DNA of 64,000 nucleotides from assembly GCF_000721265.1 (NCBI RefSeq), contig NZ_JOFZ01000017.1:6737-70736 (forward strand). The letters run 5' to 3'. The stretch's first letter is position 1. Every line of letters starts with the position of its first letter. Both the position numbers and the translations under genes were made by a program. The notes beneath the pieces are model-generated. The model saw only the letters and a program-made list of their open reading frames with translations, did not search any database and had not been told where the DNA came from. This DNA is from Streptomyces sp. NRRL F-5126. GTDB lineage: Bacteria; Actinomycetota; Actinomycetes; Streptomycetales; Streptomycetaceae. Positions 34,548 through 43,177 of the stretch are shown here, piece after piece.

Positions 34548-34585
34548 CGGCCCGCCCGCAACCGCCCACCCCGGCAGGAGGACTT

Positions 34586-35092
34586 GTGCCCGAGTCGCAG
34601 GCGGCCCGCTCCCTGGTGGAGGAGGCCACGAAGAAGTCGGGGCTCGTCTGGGTGCGGGGCACCGAACGTGCGAGGCCTGTGTGGCACGTGTGGCTCGACG
34701 GCGCCGCGTACCTGGTCGGCGACGGCCCGGGCGAGCAGCCGCTGCCGTCCGGCCTTGTGGACGGCGCGAGCGCCGAGGTCACCGTCCCGAGCAAGGACAA
34801 GCGCGGGCGTGTCGTGTCCTGGACGGCCGAGGTCGGCGAGCTCGCGCCGGGCTCACCGCAGTGGGCGGCCGCGGTCGCCGAGCTCAGGGGCAAGCGCCTG
34901 AACGCGCCGGACGGCGAGGCGATGGCGGACCGCTGGGCCCGCGAGTGCCGGGTGCTGCGCCTGACGGTGCGGCAGGCGTCGACGGACCTGCCGGACGCGT
35001 CGCTCGCCGCGCGCCCCGCCGCCACGCCGGCGACGACGCGCGGCCCGCTCCCCGGCTTCCTCGCGCGGCGCCGCCGCGGACGCAGGGGTTGA
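34586..35092 (+). CDS. Hypothetical protein, possible split-barrel fold
   Basis: A 168-residue protein starting at a GTG with AGGAGG 4 bases upstream, 38 bases after corA. Features: VEEATKKSGLVWVRG, RPVWHVWLDGAAYLVGDG, AEVTVPSKDKRGRVVSW and AVAELRGKRLNAPDGEAM, with a basic tail FLARRRRGRRG. The spacing of aromatic and Gly residues resembles FMN-type split-barrel proteins, but no flavin motif is certain. It ends where the minisatellite begins. Confidence 0.75.
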   Translation: MPESQAARSLVEEATKKSGLVWVRGTERARPVWHVWLDGAAYLVGDGPGEQPLPSGLVDGASAEVTVPSKDKRGRVVSWTAEVGELAPGSPQWAAAVAELRGKRLNAPDGEAMADRWARECRVLRLTVRQASTDLPDASLAARPAATPATTRGPLPGFLARRRRGRRG

Positions 35093-35569
35093 CGCCGGGC
35101 CGGACGCCGCCCGGGCCAGACCGCGGCTCGAGCAAGCACGGCCCGGGCCGGCAAGCGGCTCAAGCCGGGCGGCGCCTGTGCCAAGCGCGACCCAGGCCAG
35201 GCAAGGCGACGCCCGGGCCGAACGGCAAGCCCAAGCCAGGCGCGCGCCCGCGCCAGGCGACAGCCCAAACGCGCACGGCCCGTGCCAAGCAAGGCGACGC
35301 CCGAGCCGAACCGCAGGCCCAAGCCAGGCGGCGCACCCGGGCCAGGCGACAACCCAAACGCGCACAGCCCATGCCAAGCAAAGCGACGCCCGAGCCGAAC
35401 CGCAGGCCCAAGCCAGGCGCACGCCCGGGCCAGGCGACAACCCAAACGCGCACAGCCCATGCCAAGCAAAGCGACGCCCGAGCCGAACGGCCGGCTCAAG
35501 TCAGGCCCGCACGCCCGGGCCGAGCGCGACCCGTGCAAAGCGCGGCTCAGGACGTGCGCAGGGCCTCGC
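35093..35569. repeat. 88-89 bp tandem repeat (minisatellite) filling the intergenic gap
   Basis: Repeat units start with GTGCCAAGC/ATGCCAAGC at about 35178, 35282, 35371 and 35459; spacings are 104, 89 and 88. Units 2 and 3 differ at only a few positions. Each unit carries GCGACGCCCG, GCCGAACCGCAGGCCCAAGC and CAACCCAAACGCGCAC. The period is not a multiple of three, so it is not coding. It separates two converging genes. Confidence 0.8.
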
Positions 35570-36307
35570 TCACGTGTGCGGGATCTTGCTGCCGTAGTCC
35601 ACGAGCTGGTCCTTGGACGGCGGCTTCAGCGCGACCGCCTTGCCCCAGTCCTTGAGCGTCACTGTCCCCGCTCCGCCGGCCCGCACGAGCCGCAGCGGGT
35701 AGGGCTTGCCCCGCAGGGAGACGTCCAGCGTGCCGCCCTTCCCGTCGTCGCCGCCCGTGACCTCGATGGTCTTCACGCCGTCCAGGGTCTTCCTGTCGCC
35801 CTTGGCGGGCGTGCCGCCGAGCGCGAGCAGGCCGTCGAGCAGCGCCCGCATGTCCGTGAAGCCGCGCAGCCGCTTGTACGACGGGTCGTCGGCGGGGACC
35901 TTGACGTACTTGCCGCCCAGCTTGTCCGCGACCGCGGGGCTCGTTCCGTCCGCCGCCTGGTGCCAGAACGCGTCCGAGCCCTTGAGGTAGAGCGCGTCGC
36001 CCACGCGCAGCAGCGTGAAGGTGGTCTTGTGCGAGGCGACCGACCCCGTCGCGCCGTTCTCGGTGAGCCGCATGTCCAGCGTGTACGTCTGACCGCTCGT
36101 GACGAGCTTCCCCGAGACCCGTACCGCCGTCGCCCCGTCCACCGCCGTCCGCGCCTTCCGCTCGATCCCACGCGCCGACAGCTTCCCCACACCGTTCGTG
36201 CCGGCGTCGGGGTCCCCGCACCCGGCCACCGCCCCCGCCAGCGCGGCGCAGAGCGCGGCGCAGGCCACGAGTCGGCTGGAACGGCGGTGCGGGAGGGTCA
36301 CGGACAC
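35570..36307 (-). CDS. LppX/LprG-like secreted lipoprotein
   Basis: A 245-residue lipoprotein. GAAGAGG precedes the GTG at 36307; the signal is SRLVACAALCAALAGAVAGC with lipidated Cys. The mature part is a single beta-rich domain with TYTLDMRLTENGATG, LLRVGDALYLKGSDAFWHQ and LDVSLRGKPYPLRLV, like the LppX/LprG/LprF fold that binds lipids or glycolipids at the membrane surface. The real ligand is unknown. The upstream open frame to 36394 lacks a signal-like start. Confidence 0.82.
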   Translation of the reverse strand: MSVTLPHRRSSRLVACAALCAALAGAVAGCGDPDAGTNGVGKLSARGIERKARTAVDGATAVRVSGKLVTSGQTYTLDMRLTENGATGSVASHKTTFTLLRVGDALYLKGSDAFWHQAADGTSPAVADKLGGKYVKVPADDPSYKRLRGFTDMRALLDGLLALGGTPAKGDRKTLDGVKTIEVTGGDDGKGGTLDVSLRGKPYPLRLVRAGGAGTVTLKDWGKAVALKPPSKDQLVDYGSKIPHT

Positions 36308-36474
36308 ACAGGCCTCTTCACGTGTGGGGGGTACGGCAGATCGCAGGCTACCGGTGGTGCGAGCGGCCGCGTTCCGCGCGTCGACGGGGGTCACCCCCTT
36401 CCGCCGGGGCGCGCGGGGCGCCTACGGGCTAGCCTGATCACGACGCGGGCGACGGCATCGAGGAGGCGCGCGAC

Positions 36475-37755
36475 ATGGCCGGAGGCGCCCCCAGGATCTT
36501 CGTGTCCCACCTCGCGGGCGTACCCGTGTTCGACCCGCAGGGCGATCCGGTCGGCCGGGTGCGGGACCTGGTCGCCATGCTGCGCGTCGGCGGCATGCCG
36601 CCGCGCCTCGTCGGCCTCGTCGTGGAGGTGGCCAGCAGGCGGCGGATCTTCCTGCCGATGACCCGCGTCACGGACATCGCGTCCGGTCAGATCATCAGCA
36701 CCGGTGTCGTGAACGTGCGCCGGTTCGAGCAGCGGCCCACGGAGCGGCTGATCTTCGGCGAGATGCTGGATCGGCGGGTACGGATGGTGGAGGACGGCGC
36801 CGAGGTCACCGTCCTCGACGTGGCGGTGCAGCAGTTGCCCGCGCGGCGCGACTGGGAGGTCGCCAAGGTGTTCGTGCGCCGCGGTGGCCGCGCCGGCGCG
36901 CTGCGGCGGCGCAAGGACGCGTTCACGGCCGACTGGTCCGACGTCACCGGCTTCTTCCTCGAAGAGGAGGGCCAGGGCGCGGAGAACCTCGTCGCGACGT
37001 TCGAGACGCTGCGGCCCGTCGAACTCGCCAACGTGCTGCACAACCTGACGGAGAAGCGGCGCGCCGAGGTGGCCGCGGTCCTCGACGACGACCGCCTCGC
37101 GGACGTGCTGGAGGAGCTGCCGGACGACGACCAGGTGGAGATCCTCGGCAAGCTGGAGGACGAGCGCGCCGCCGACGTCCTGGAGGCGATGGACCCGGAC
37201 GACGCCGCCGACCTGCTGTCCGAGCTGCCGGAGGACGACAAGGAGCGGCTGCTCGCGCTGATGCAGCCGCGCGACGCCGCCGACGTGCGGCGGCTGCTGT
37301 CGTACGAGGAGCGCACCGCGGGCGGCCTGATGACGACGGAGCCCATCGTGCTGCGGCCCGACGCGACGGTCGCCGACGCACTCGCGCGCGTACGGGTGCG
37401 TGACCTGTCGCCCGCGCTGGCCGCGCAGGTGTACGTGTGCCGGCCGCCGGAGGACACGCCGACGGGCATGTACCTGGGGACGATCCACTTCCAGCGGCTG
37501 CTGCGCGAGCCGCCGTTCACGATGGTCGGGTCCGTCGTGGACAGCGATCTGCCGCCGCTGGCGCCCGACACGCCGCTGCCCGCCGTGACCAGCCATCTCG
37601 CCGCGTACAACATGGTGTCGGCCGCGGTGGTGGACGCCGGGGGTTCGCTCCTCGGCGCGGTCACGGTGGACGACGTGCTCGACCACCTGCTGCCCGACGA
37701 CTGGCGGGAGTCCGGCTTCCACGGCATGGAGGGGGCTGCGGCGCGTGGCGAGTGA
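36475..37755 (+). CDS. MgtE-N / CBS domain protein without the transport domain
   Basis: A 426-residue soluble protein. The first 160 residues are PRC-barrel-like (PRIFVSHLAGVPVFDP, GRVRDLVAML). Then the MgtE N-domain, a superhelix of DxxxVLEELPDDDQ and DVLEAMDPDDAADLLSELPE units (about 180-280), and two CBS domains (TAGGLMTTEPIVLRP; LGAVTVDDVLDHLLP). No membrane helices follow, so it cannot carry magnesium alone; it may be a cation or nucleotide sensor. GGAGG is 8 bases before the ATG. It is coupled to the next gene. Confidence 0.9.
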   Translation: MAGGAPRIFVSHLAGVPVFDPQGDPVGRVRDLVAMLRVGGMPPRLVGLVVEVASRRRIFLPMTRVTDIASGQIISTGVVNVRRFEQRPTERLIFGEMLDRRVRMVEDGAEVTVLDVAVQQLPARRDWEVAKVFVRRGGRAGALRRRKDAFTADWSDVTGFFLEEEGQGAENLVATFETLRPVELANVLHNLTEKRRAEVAAVLDDDRLADVLEELPDDDQVEILGKLEDERAADVLEAMDPDDAADLLSELPEDDKERLLALMQPRDAADVRRLLSYEERTAGGLMTTEPIVLRPDATVADALARVRVRDLSPALAAQVYVCRPPEDTPTGMYLGTIHFQRLLREPPFTMVGSVVDSDLPPLAPDTPLPAVTSHLAAYNMVSAAVVDAGGSLLGAVTVDDVLDHLLPDDWRESGFHGMEGAAARGE

Positions 37756-38428
37756 CCAGCGCGGGGACGGGGCCGGCGGCGCACCGCGCCCGCACGGCGC
37801 GACGGCGGTGCGCGGCAAGGGCGGCGGCAGGCGCGAGGCGCGCAGGCGCCTGCGCGACGGCCGGCGGCGCGACCCGGGCGAGAGCCGTTCGCGGGTGCGT
37901 CTTGACCAGCCGAGGGCCCAGCGGCGCAGGCTGCTGCCCGAGTACGACCCGGAGGCCTTCGGCCGGCTGTCGGAGCGGGTGGCGCGGTTCCTCGGCACGG
38001 GCCGCTTCATCGTCTGGATGACGCTGGTCATCATCGTGTGGGTGGTGTGGAACGTCGCGGCGCCCGTGGGCCTGAGGTTCGACCAGTACCCGTTCATCTT
38101 CCTGACGCTGACGCTCTCGCTCCAGGCTTCGTACGCGGCGCCGCTGATCCTGCTCGCGCAGAACAGGCAGGACGACCGCGACCGCGTCACCAGGGAGCAG
38201 GAGCGCAAGCAGGACGAGCGGTCGATCGCGGACACGGAGTACCTCACGCGCGAGATCGCGGCGCTGCGCATCGGCCTCGGGGAGGTCGCGACCCGCGACT
38301 GGATCAGGTCGGAGCTGGAGGATCTCGTGCGGGAACTGGACGACCGGCGTGACGGCAGGCGCGAGGACATTCGCGACGACCGGCGGCTGAACGGGGCGGC
38401 CAGGGACCACACCGGCCGGGAGCGCTGA
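37745..38428 (+). CDS. DUF1003 membrane protein
   Basis: A 227-residue protein starting at a GTG that overlaps the previous stop, so translation is coupled. A basic N-tail (GKGGGRREARRRLRDGRRR) leads to DUF1003: ERVARFLGTGRFIVWMTLV, then FDQYPFIFLTLTLSLQASYA, two helices, and a charged coiled-coil C-terminus (NRQDDRDRVTREQERKQ). Its close pairing with the MgtE-N protein suggests it could be the membrane partner of that sensor. Function unknown. Confidence 0.9.
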   Translation: MASDQRGDGAGGAPRPHGATAVRGKGGGRREARRRLRDGRRRDPGESRSRVRLDQPRAQRRRLLPEYDPEAFGRLSERVARFLGTGRFIVWMTLVIIVWVVWNVAAPVGLRFDQYPFIFLTLTLSLQASYAAPLILLAQNRQDDRDRVTREQERKQDERSIADTEYLTREIAALRIGLGEVATRDWIRSELEDLVRELDDRRDGRREDIRDDRRLNGAARDHTGRER

Positions 38429-38539
38429 GCGGCCTCCCGCGCGGGCTTTCGAGGCGGCCCCGAGGCGGCGCGCACCGCGCGGCCGTGACGGCAGTCTCAA
38501 CGGCGGCTCGGCGCTTCCCGTGGAGGGTGCGGGGCGCCG

Positions 38540-38545
38540 TACCAT
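38540..38545 (+). promoter_or_regulatory. -10 hexamer TACCAT of probable leaderless mrp
   Basis: TACCAT ends 6 bases before the ATG at 38552 and no Shine-Dalgarno is present. Confidence 0.45.
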
Positions 38546-38551
38546 CTCGGT

Positions 38552-39712
38552 ATGGCTACCGACACGTACGGAACCACCGTCCCCGCGCAGGACGCGGTGC
38601 GCGAGGCGCTTGCGACGGTGAACGACCCCGAGATCCACCGGCCGATCACCGATCTCGGCATGGTCAAATCGGTGGAGATCGCGGACGACGGCGCGGTGGC
38701 CGTGGCGGTGTACCTGACGGTCTCCGGATGCCCGCTGCGCGACACCATCACCCGCGAGGTCACCGAGGCCGTGAGCCGGGTGGACGGCGTCACGTCGGTC
38801 TCGGTCGAGCTCGACGTGATGAGCGACGAGCAGCGCCGTGAGCTCGCGGCGTCACTGCGCGGCGGCCAGGCGGAGCGCGAGGTCCCGTTCGCGCAGCCGG
38901 GGTCGCTGACGCGCGTGTACGCGGTCGCCTCGGGCAAGGGCGGCGTCGGCAAATCGTCGGTGACGGTGAACCTGGCGGCGGCGATGGCCGCTGACGGCCT
39001 CAAGGTCGGCGTCGTCGACGCGGACATCTACGGGCACAGCGTGCCGCGGATGCTCGGCGCGGAGGGGCGGCCCACGCAGGTCGAGAACATGATCATGCCG
39101 CCGTCGGCCAACGGCGTGAAGGTCATCTCCATCGGGATGTTCACGCCGGGCAACGCGCCGGTCGTGTGGCGCGGCCCCATGCTGCACCGCGCGCTGCAGC
39201 AGTTCCTCGCCGACGTGTACTGGGGCGACCTGGACGTGCTGCTGCTCGACCTGCCGCCCGGCACGGGCGACATCGCCATCTCGGTGGCGCAGCTCGTGCC
39301 GAACGCGGAGATCCTCGTCGTCACGACGCCTCAGCAGGCGGCGGCCGAGGTCGCCGAGCGCGCCGGGTCGATCGCCGTGCAGACGCACCAGAAGATCGTG
39401 GGCGTCGTCGAGAACATGGCGGGGCTGCCGTGCCCGCACTGCGGCGAGATGCTGGACGTGTTCGGCACGGGCGGCGGCAAGCTGGTCGCCGAGGGGCTCA
39501 CGCGCACGACGGGCGCCGAGGTGCCGGTGCTGGGCGCGATCCCGATCGACGTGCGGCTGCGGGAGGGCGGCGACGACGGCAGGCCCGTGGTCCTCACCGA
39601 CCCGGAGTCCCCGGCGGGTGCGGCGCTGCGCTCCATCGCGGACCGCCTGGGCGAGCGCAAGCGCGGGCTGTCCGGTCTGTCTCTGGGCATCACGCCGCGC
39701 AACAAGTTCTGA
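38552..39712 (+). CDS. mrp: Mrp/ApbC-type iron-sulfur cluster carrier ATPase
   Basis: A 386-residue P-loop protein. The N-terminal MIP18/DUF59 domain (LATVNDPEIHRPITDLGM, VSGCPLRDT) precedes the deviant Walker A SGKGGVGKSS (about 130), VDADIYGHSVPRML, LLDLPPGTGDIAI and the cluster-binding CPHC near 290. It ferries Fe-S clusters to apoproteins in the cytosol. It lies near tatB and sigE, as in mycobacteria. Start and family are unambiguous. Confidence 0.95.
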   Translation: MATDTYGTTVPAQDAVREALATVNDPEIHRPITDLGMVKSVEIADDGAVAVAVYLTVSGCPLRDTITREVTEAVSRVDGVTSVSVELDVMSDEQRRELAASLRGGQAEREVPFAQPGSLTRVYAVASGKGGVGKSSVTVNLAAAMAADGLKVGVVDADIYGHSVPRMLGAEGRPTQVENMIMPPSANGVKVISIGMFTPGNAPVVWRGPMLHRALQQFLADVYWGDLDVLLLDLPPGTGDIAISVAQLVPNAEILVVTTPQQAAAEVAERAGSIAVQTHQKIVGVVENMAGLPCPHCGEMLDVFGTGGGKLVAEGLTRTTGAEVPVLGAIPIDVRLREGGDDGRPVVLTDPESPAGAALRSIADRLGERKRGLSGLSLGITPRNKF

Positions 39713-39723
39713 CGCGGTGGCGG

Positions 39724-39747
39724 GCGCGGCCGCGCGCTGGGCCGCGC
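39724..39747. terminator. Weak convergent hairpin
   Basis: An 8-bp GCGCGGCC/GGCCGCGC stem (39724-39731 with 39740-39747) between converging genes ending at 39712 and 39769. In this composition it could be chance. Confidence 0.35.
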
Positions 39748-39768
39748 GAGGCCGTGCCCGGCAGACCG

Positions 39769-40551
39769 TCAGACCTGGGCGTCCTCGGCCTCGGCCTGAG
39801 CCCGTGCCACGCCCGGGTCAGCGGGCTCGGTCCCGGCCGCGTTCCGGTCCTGGGGCTCGTAGGTCCTGATGTCCTCGATGCGCGCGAAGCCGAGGCCGTA
39901 CGCGCTCATGCCGCGCCCGTACGCGCCGAGGTGCACGCCGTGGGTGGATCCCGCGAGCACCCAGCCGTACTCCGACTCGCGGTAGCGGAAGGGTGTCGGC
40001 ACGCCGTCGACCGGCAGCGACAGGACGGTCCACTCCGGGCTCTCCAGGTCGTCCGCGAGTTCGAAGGCGGTCTCCGTCTGCTGGGTCAGCCAGTCGTCGC
40101 GCAGGGTGTGGTCGAGCTGGCCCGGCCAGGTGCACGACAGCAGGCCGGAGCCCGCGAGCCACGCGGCGGAGGACGCGGTCGTCGCGTCCAGCCGGCCCGT
40201 GCCGTCCCCGCTGCCCCGTGCGGGGCTCGCCGCGACAGTGATCACGACGACGAAGCGCTGCCTGTCCTCGCCGCTGTCGTCGCCGCCGGTGGACGCGGCG
40301 GCGGGCACCGCTACCGACTCGGGCCTGACCGCGGGCTCTCCGCCGTGCCGCACCGCCCCGTGCTGCACCGTGCCGTCCGCGGCGGCTACGGCCTGCATGA
40401 GGCTGCGCGGTCCCGTGTACGCGGCGTCGAGGCCGTACCAGGGGAAGCCCGCTCTGAGGTACCCGTCGACGGGTCTCGACGGTTCCAGCGTGTCCCGCTC
40501 CTCAGCCTCGTCAGCGACCTGCTGGGTCGCCGCCTGACTGGTCGTCTCCAT
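39769..40551 (-). CDS. Conserved hypothetical protein near tatB
   Basis: A 260-residue soluble protein starting METTSQAATQQVADEAEE. Conserved-looking stretches are YLRAGFPWYGLDAAYTGPRS, RQRFVVVITVAASPARG, SCTWPGQLDHTLRDDW, TVLSLPVDGVPTPFRYRE and GVHLGAYGRGMSAYGLGF. No known domain is recognised and no signal or membrane segment is seen. It is downstream of tatB with a 103-base gap, perhaps the end of the sigE-tatB unit. Confidence 0.75.
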   Translation of the reverse strand: METTSQAATQQVADEAEERDTLEPSRPVDGYLRAGFPWYGLDAAYTGPRSLMQAVAAADGTVQHGAVRHGGEPAVRPESVAVPAAASTGGDDSGEDRQRFVVVITVAASPARGSGDGTGRLDATTASSAAWLAGSGLLSCTWPGQLDHTLRDDWLTQQTETAFELADDLESPEWTVLSLPVDGVPTPFRYRESEYGWVLAGSTHGVHLGAYGRGMSAYGLGFARIEDIRTYEPQDRNAAGTEPADPGVARAQAEAEDAQV

Positions 40552-40654
40552 CGGTCCGGCCCGCCTCCTCGATCTGCCCTGGGTCCGGGGACTCACACCT
40601 GCCGGACAGTTGGAGGATAGCCATCCCGCCCCCGCGGGGCGGGACAGGCGGTGC

Positions 40655-41164
40655 TCAGGTGGCGTCCGAGTCGAACGGCGGGTGGTCGCCGCCGTCCGGC
40701 TCCTCACGCTTTTTGAGCAGGTCGGGGGTGGTGGAGGCGGCCGCGGAGCCGTTGGCGGAGGCGATCGGCGCGGCCGCGGCAGCCGTGTCGCGGCCGTGCA
40801 CGGCGTCCGCTACCTCGGCCATCTCCTTCTTCATCTCGGAGACGCCGAAGTCCTTCTTCATGTCGGCGACATCGGAGATCTCCTTGCGCAGGTCGAGGCT
40901 GCTGCGGATCTCCTTGAAGTCGTCGTTCTCCAGGATCTGCTTGCGCACGAACGTCTTCGGGTTGAGGTCCTCGAACTCGAAGTCCTTGAACTCGGGGCCC
41001 AGCTCCGACCTGATGTCCTCTTTCGCGTTCTCCGAGAACTCGCGGACCTTGCGGATGAGCCGCGCGCCGTCCTGGATGACCTTCGGCAGCTTGTCGGGAC
41101 CGAAAACGATCACGGCGAGGATCACGAGAGCGAGGATCTCCAGTGGGCCAATGTCGTTGAACAC
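40655..41164 (-). CDS. tatB: TatB-like Sec-independent protein translocase component
   Basis: A 169-residue protein with one N-terminal helix (MFNDIGPLEILALVILAVIV), the FGPDKLPKVI hinge and a long amphipathic helix, then a charged C-terminal tail. This is the TatA/B family; length and location after the anti-sigma gene, as in mycobacteria, favour TatB. AAGGAG lies 7 bases before the GTG. It would recognise twin-arginine precursors with TatC, encoded elsewhere. Confidence 0.9.
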   Translation of the reverse strand: MFNDIGPLEILALVILAVIVFGPDKLPKVIQDGARLIRKVREFSENAKEDIRSELGPEFKDFEFEDLNPKTFVRKQILENDDFKEIRSSLDLRKEISDVADMKKDFGVSEMKKEMAEVADAVHGRDTAAAAAPIASANGSAAASTTPDLLKKREEPDGGDHPPFDSDAT

Positions 41165-41293
41165 CTAGCAGCTCCTTGTGCTCTCCGTGCCGGCGGGAAC
41201 GGGTCGGTCCGTCCTGGTCCGCGGTGGGGTCAAGGTCCGGGCCGTTACACGGTACCCGCACCCACCGTCCCGGCGGTACCCTCCCCGGCGCGG

Positions 41294-42238
41294 TCAGCCG
41301 GACCCGGACAGCGGGCCCGGCCCACCCGAAAGGCCGATCGGGGCCATGGAGCCGTTCATCGTCCGCAGGGCGCCGGCGGCGGCCGCGAGGGGGGCCGGCG
41401 GGGCGCTGTTGACCGCGTCGGCGGGGAACGCGGGCGTACCGAAGGCGAGGCTCGGGACGGACGGCGCGGCGTAAGGCAGCGACGCGAAGGACGGGGCCGC
41501 GAACGTACGCGACGACAGCGCGGCGTGCACCGGCAGGTTCCGCGCCTGGAGCGTGCCCGGGGCGGCCGCGGACCGCGCCGACGTACCGGCACCGGGCAGC
41601 TGTCCGCCGCCGAAGCCCTGGCGGCGGCCGGCCTCGGCGGCCGTGGACGATCCGGCCACGCGCAGCGGGACGACGTTGTTGCGGGCCGCCGCGCCGGGGC
41701 CCGACGCGGCGGGGAGCGACCCGCCGAGCGCGATCGCCGCGAGGGAGACGGCACCGGCTGCCGCGAACGCGAACCGGCGCGCACGCCAGGGCGAGCGCTC
41801 CGACTCCCGCTTGCCGACCTCGTGGATCGGGAAGACCGAGGCGCCGTGCGCGCCGGCGTACCGGAAGGTGTCCATGTGCGGGCCGTGGCCGTCGGGGGCG
41901 TCGAACACGCCGTGGCCGAACGAGTCATGCCCGCCGTCGCCGAGGAGTCCGCGGCCGAAGGGGCCGCGCTTGTCGTCGTCGTCACGCGAGGACGTGCATC
42001 CGCCGCCCGGCAGGCTCTGCAGCCGCGCGAGCAGCCCCGCGGACGGGGGCGGCGGCGCCACCTCGGCGAAGACGCTCTTCAGCCTGCGCTGGCAGTCCGC
42101 CTCGGTCTTGCAACGGGCGCACGTCGCCAGGTGCGCGAGTACGCGCTCGCGCTCGTCGTGGTCGAGCTCACCGTCCACAAGGGCGGCAAGCCGGTCCCCC
42201 AGGTGGTGTTCCGAGGGGGTCGGGCCCAAGGCGCTCAC
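41294..42238 (-). CDS. Zinc-binding anti-sigma factor (ZAS family), membrane-anchored
   Basis: A 314-residue protein. The N-terminal ZAS domain has [20 protein letters not shown] with H-x3-C-x2-C (HLATCARC). A Pro/Gly linker and one membrane helix ([19 protein letters not shown], about 160) are followed by an Ala/Ser/Pro-rich extracytoplasmic tail. Its GTG overlaps the sigma-factor stop (GTGA), so the two are co-translated. It likely holds the ECF sigma factor inactive until an envelope or redox signal. It is positional counterpart of mycobacterial RseA. Confidence 0.88.
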   Translation of the reverse strand: MSALGPTPSEHHLGDRLAALVDGELDHDERERVLAHLATCARCKTEADCQRRLKSVFAEVAPPPPSAGLLARLQSLPGGGCTSSRDDDDKRGPFGRGLLGDGGHDSFGHGVFDAPDGHGPHMDTFRYAGAHGASVFPIHEVGKRESERSPWRARRFAFAAAGAVSLAAIALGGSLPAASGPGAAARNNVVPLRVAGSSTAAEAGRRQGFGGGQLPGAGTSARSAAAPGTLQARNLPVHAALSSRTFAAPSFASLPYAAPSVPSLAFGTPAFPADAVNSAPPAPLAAAAGALRTMNGSMAPIGLSGGPGPLSGSG

Positions 42239-43008
42239 GCCGTTCCGCCCTCCCCGGCCACGCTGACGCCTGCCACCCCCACGAAGGAGCGGTGCTCGGC
42301 GCGTGCTTCGGGGGAACGGTGCTTGAGTGCCTTGCGCAGGTGCGAGCGGCCGCGGTGGATCCTGCTGCGTACCGTGCCGAGCTTCACGCCGAGCGTGGCC
42401 GCGATCTCCTCGTACGAGAGCCCCTCGATGTCGCAGAGCACGACCGCCGCGCGGAACTCGGGCGCGAGCGTGTCGAGCGCCTGCTGCACGTCCGCGTCGA
42501 AGTGCGTGTCGTGGAAGGCCTGCTGCGGGGACGGCTCGCGGCTCGCGAGACGCTCGGCCGCGTCGTCGCCGAGCGCGTCGAAGCGGATGCGCTGCTTGCG
42601 GCGGACCATGTCGAGGAAGAGGTTGGTCGTGATGCGGTGGAGCCAGCCCTCGAACGTGCCGGGCGTGTACGTGGACAGCGAGCGGAAGACGCGGACGAAG
42701 ACCTCCTGGGTCAGGTCCTCCGCGTCGTGCTGGTTGCCCGTGAGGCGGTAGGCGAGGCGGTAGACGCGTCCGCTGTGCGTGCTGACGATCTCCTCCCAGC
42801 TGGGAGGCGTCCACGCCTGCGACTCCGCATCCGATGCGAAGGTCGCGGTGACCGCGGAGTCGGTGGAGCGGGAACGGTCAGCAGTGTCGGTCACGGATTT
42901 CGGCTCACCTGCCGACCCGAGGAAGCGCCGAAGCACTCCCGTCCGATCCACAGTCGCGGCCGCACCTCCCCTGTCGGCTCTGGTGGTGTCCAGTAGAGCC
43001 CCTACCAT
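42235..43008 (-). CDS. sigE: ECF RNA polymerase sigma factor, SigE-like
   Basis: A 257-residue group 4 sigma factor. A variable 65-residue N-terminus precedes region 2 ([43 protein letters not shown]) and region 4 ([40 protein letters not shown]). GAGG is 5 bases before the ATG at 43008. The downstream anti-sigma gene, tatB and the divergent O-methyltransferase reproduce the order around M. tuberculosis sigE. The S. coelicolor gene named sigE is a different locus, so the symbol follows the mycobacterial usage. Confidence 0.9.
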   Translation of the reverse strand: MVGALLDTTRADRGGAAATVDRTGVLRRFLGSAGEPKSVTDTADRSRSTDSAVTATFASDAESQAWTPPSWEEIVSTHSGRVYRLAYRLTGNQHDAEDLTQEVFVRVFRSLSTYTPGTFEGWLHRITTNLFLDMVRRKQRIRFDALGDDAAERLASREPSPQQAFHDTHFDADVQQALDTLAPEFRAAVVLCDIEGLSYEEIAATLGVKLGTVRSRIHRGRSHLRKALKHRSPEARAEHRSFVGVAGVSVAGEGGTA

Positions 43009-43177
43009 AACCACCTCGCCCGTCAGCTCCGGATAAGAATCTTTACGCGAATTTGGATCCGGGCCGATTCCCCCGTCGTGCCCTTACCCCCGCTCAACGT
43101 CCGGTGCCATCGGCGGGTTCCCGCCCCCAGCGGATACAGTCACGGTTGCGCCGACACCGGGGGACAAGGAGAGGGTC

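Noticed and set aside
35093..35569. CRISPR array
   Set aside because: The units are whole 88-89 bp tandem copies without unique spacers between short repeats.
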